6,660 nt of DNA, from NCBI GenBank assembly GCA_937879825.1, contig CALFMQ010000008.1:1-6660 (forward strand), written 5' to 3'. The notes beneath the pieces are model-generated. The model did not search any database. It was not told the origin of the DNA and was given only the letters and a program-made list of their open reading frames with translations. Shown here in pieces: positions 5,304 to 6,660 of this stretch. The stretch is from an uncultured Phycisphaerales bacterium. Lineage in GTDB: Bacteria; Planctomycetota; Phycisphaerae; Phycisphaerales; UBA1924. The number at the start of each line of letters is the position of its first letter. Positions within the stretch are counted from its first letter, which is position 1. Made by a program: the position numbers and the translations under genes.

Positions 5304-6458
5304 ATGACCCCCGCCCACCTCACCAAAGAGGGCGTCCTCGACGCCCTCCGGTCCATCAAGGACACCTCGACCGACCGCGACATCGTCGCGCTGGACCTCG
5401 TCAAGAAGTGCGCTGTCTGCGACGGCTTCGTCTCCATCGCCGTCGCGTGCGTGGACGACACGCACACGCGCGAGGGGCTCCGCGAGGCGATCACGCACCG
5501 CGTCACTTCGATGGGCGGCGAGAAGTCCAAGCTCTCGATCGACTTTGTGAACCCCGAGAAGCCGACCACAACCCACGACCGCTCGGTGCCGCTCAAACAG
5601 GCAGCCAGTTCGCGCACCACATCGTCGGGCACCGCGCAGCCCGGCTCGCCGGGCATCCCTGATGTGAAGCACATCATCGCCGTCGGCGCGGGCAAGGGCG
5701 GTGTCGGCAAGTCCACGGTTTCGGTGAACCTTGCCGTGGGACTCGCGCGTCAGGGGCACACCGTCGGGCTGCTCGACGGCGATATCTACGGCCCCAGCGC
5801 GCCGACGCTCCTCGGGCTCGACTCATACGACACCCAAGTCCGCGGCAACATGCTGCAGGTCTTCTATGTTCACGGCATTAAGGCGATGACGATCGGCAAG
5901 CTCGTCGATCCCGAGAAACCCCTCATCTGGCGCGGCCCGATGGCGCACGGCGCCTTCAAGCAACTCATCGAGCAGACCGAATGGGGCGCGCTGGACTACC
6001 TCATCATCGACCTGCCCCCCGGCACCGGCGATGTCCCGCTGACCATGGCGCAGATGTTGAGTCTGACGGGCGCGGTGGTGGTCTGCACGCCGCAGAAAGT
6101 GGCGCAGGACGACGCGGTCCGCGCCGTGCGCATGTTCCAGCAGCTGCAGGTCCCGGTGCTGGGCATCGTCGAGAACATGAGTTACTTCATCGGTGATGAC
6201 GGAAAGGAGTACGACATCTTCGGGCGCGGCGGCGCGGAGATGATGGCCCAGCGACTGGGTCTGCCCTTCCTCGGCTCGGTGCCGATCAACATGAAACTCC
6301 GCGAGCACTCCGATGCGGGCGAACCGACGAAGAACTTCGAGCGGGCGGGTGATGCGCTGCGCGAGTCACTCGAGCGGATGACGCAGAACATCGAGCGCCA
6401 GGCCGCCATCGCGGGGATGCACAAGTCGAAGGTCACTCCGACGCTAACAGTGAGTTGA
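5304..6458 (+). CDS. mrp: Mrp/ApbC/NBP35-family P-loop ATPase, Fe-S cluster carrier
   Basis: The product is 384 residues. Mrp proteins are cytosolic dimeric ATPases that hold and transfer Fe-S clusters to apo-proteins. Residues 8-82 form an N-terminal MIP18/DUF59-like domain (VLDALRSIKDTSTDRDIVALDLV at its start), followed by a Ser/Thr/Pro linker (about 84-118). The ATPase domain has the deviant Walker A GKGGVGKST (130-138), DGDIYGPS (158-165), the switch II/Walker B segment LIIDLPPGTGD (233-243), TPQKVAQDD (262-270) and VENMSYF (289-295). The CPxC-type motif that normally follows ENMSYF and binds a bridging cluster in the dimer is absent here (IGDDGKEYDIFG instead). Two cysteines, C36 and C39 (CAVC), lie in the N-terminal domain, and the usual TxxACP motif there is altered to VACVDDTHT. 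The length is normal for the two-domain form. The ATG at 5304 has only a weak AAGAG upstream. It is divergent from the exported-protein gene and has no obvious operon partner. Confidence 0.95.
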   Translation: MTPAHLTKEGVLDALRSIKDTSTDRDIVALDLVKKCAVCDGFVSIAVACVDDTHTREGLREAITHRVTSMGGEKSKLSIDFVNPEKPTTTHDRSVPLKQAASSRTTSSGTAQPGSPGIPDVKHIIAVGAGKGGVGKSTVSVNLAVGLARQGHTVGLLDGDIYGPSAPTLLGLDSYDTQVRGNMLQVFYVHGIKAMTIGKLVDPEKPLIWRGPMAHGAFKQLIEQTEWGALDYLIIDLPPGTGDVPLTMAQMLSLTGAVVVCTPQKVAQDDAVRAVRMFQQLQVPVLGIVENMSYFIGDDGKEYDIFGRGGAEMMAQRLGLPFLGSVPINMKLREHSDAGEPTKNFERAGDALRESLERMTQNIERQAAIAGMHKSKVTPTLTVS

Positions 6459-6501
6459 TTTCGGCCGCATCCAAAGCCCCCGCCTGCCCGTATCGCCCTG
6501 C

Positions 6502-6660
6502 ATGAAACATCACATCATCCGGCGGATCGCACTCGGCGTCGGCGCCGCGGTCATGGTGGGGGGGGTGGGGGATGACAAACTTCGCCACCGAGGCGCGTGA
6601 ACTGCACGACACCTGGATCTACCCGCCGTGCCGCCAGCAGGTCGCTCACGCGACGTACCT
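6502..6660 (+). CDS. Partial gene with signal-peptide-like start and a frame break at a G8 run
   Basis: From the ATG at 6502 the frame encodes a signal-peptide-like start (MKHHIIRRIALGVGAAVMVGG), then stops at 6598-6600 after 32 codons. A second frame, shifted by one base, opens at the ATG at 6572 and stays open to the edge (MTNFATEARELHDTWIYPPC...). Its codons nearly all end in G or C, like the other genes here. The switch falls at G8 (6558-6565), T, G5 (6567-6571). Removing one G would fuse the hydrophobic start to the second frame, giving an exported protein. The break may be a sequence error, slippage-based on/off switching, or a real start at 6572. Neither ATG has a clear SD, although G-rich sequence precedes 6572. 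I do not recognise the product. Confidence 0.45.
6558..6565 (+). repeat. Homopolymer run G8 at the N-terminus of the right-edge gene
   Basis: Eight consecutive G, then T and five more G, lie between the signal-peptide-like coding segment and the frame that remains open downstream. Runs of this length are prone to polymerase slippage and to sequencing error. Confidence 0.8.

Noticed and set aside
1..6660. New defence, mobile or multi-gene system
   Set aside because: No transposase, integrase, nuclease, toxin-antitoxin pair or CRISPR repeat is visible. The neighbouring genes are on alternating strands with unrelated functions.

Overview
The window is a GC-rich stretch of bacterial chromosome with closely packed genes on both strands. 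Only some genes have a clear Shine-Dalgarno (SD) sequence. The base composition, the serine acetyltransferase subtype, an Mrp ATPase without its C-terminal CxxC, an MFS protein of unfamiliar subfamily and several small orphan lipoproteins all fit a planctomycete, possibly of the Phycisphaerae. That placement is an inference from gene style; no rRNA or other marker gene is present. I see no tRNA, rRNA, CRISPR array, insertion sequence or phage gene.

Layout from left to right. (1) A small plus-strand gene (69-500) encodes a basic coiled coil, an AT-hook-like linker and a C-terminal HARE-HTH-like winged helix. (2) It converges on a minus-strand 12-TM MFS transporter (533 to about 1912). (3) Upstream of the transporter, also on the minus strand, is a 95-residue lipoprotein gene (2023-2310). 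It has a complete expression cassette: a TTGACC-17-TACAAA promoter, a strong SD and a hairpin plus T5 terminator. (4) Divergent from it, after a 234-bp intergenic region, are a cysE-type serine acetyltransferase (2545-3528) and, 9 bp later, a second unrecognised lipoprotein (3538-3984), probably one operon. (5) A hairpin terminator at 3991-4029 separates this operon from a convergent minus-strand gene (4080-5117). That gene encodes an exported Arg/Pro/Gly-rich protein with LTxxQ-like helical segments, and its SD is partly inside a leader hairpin. (6) Divergent from that gene is an Mrp/ApbC/NBP35-type P-loop ATPase (5304-6458), a presumed Fe-S cluster carrier. (7) The right edge holds the start of another gene. 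Its signal-peptide-like N-terminus (from 6502) and its coding-like continuation (from about 6572, open to the edge) lie in different frames, joined at a run of eight G.

Functionally the window is mostly housekeeping: cysteine biosynthesis and Fe-S cluster biogenesis (both linked to sulfur metabolism, though not co-transcribed), one transporter, envelope proteins and one putative DNA-binding protein. I see no convincing new multi-gene system. The points most worth checking are the G8 frame break, the unusual cysteine arrangement in Mrp, the coiled-coil/AT-hook/winged-helix protein, and the leader hairpin over the SD at 5126-5156.
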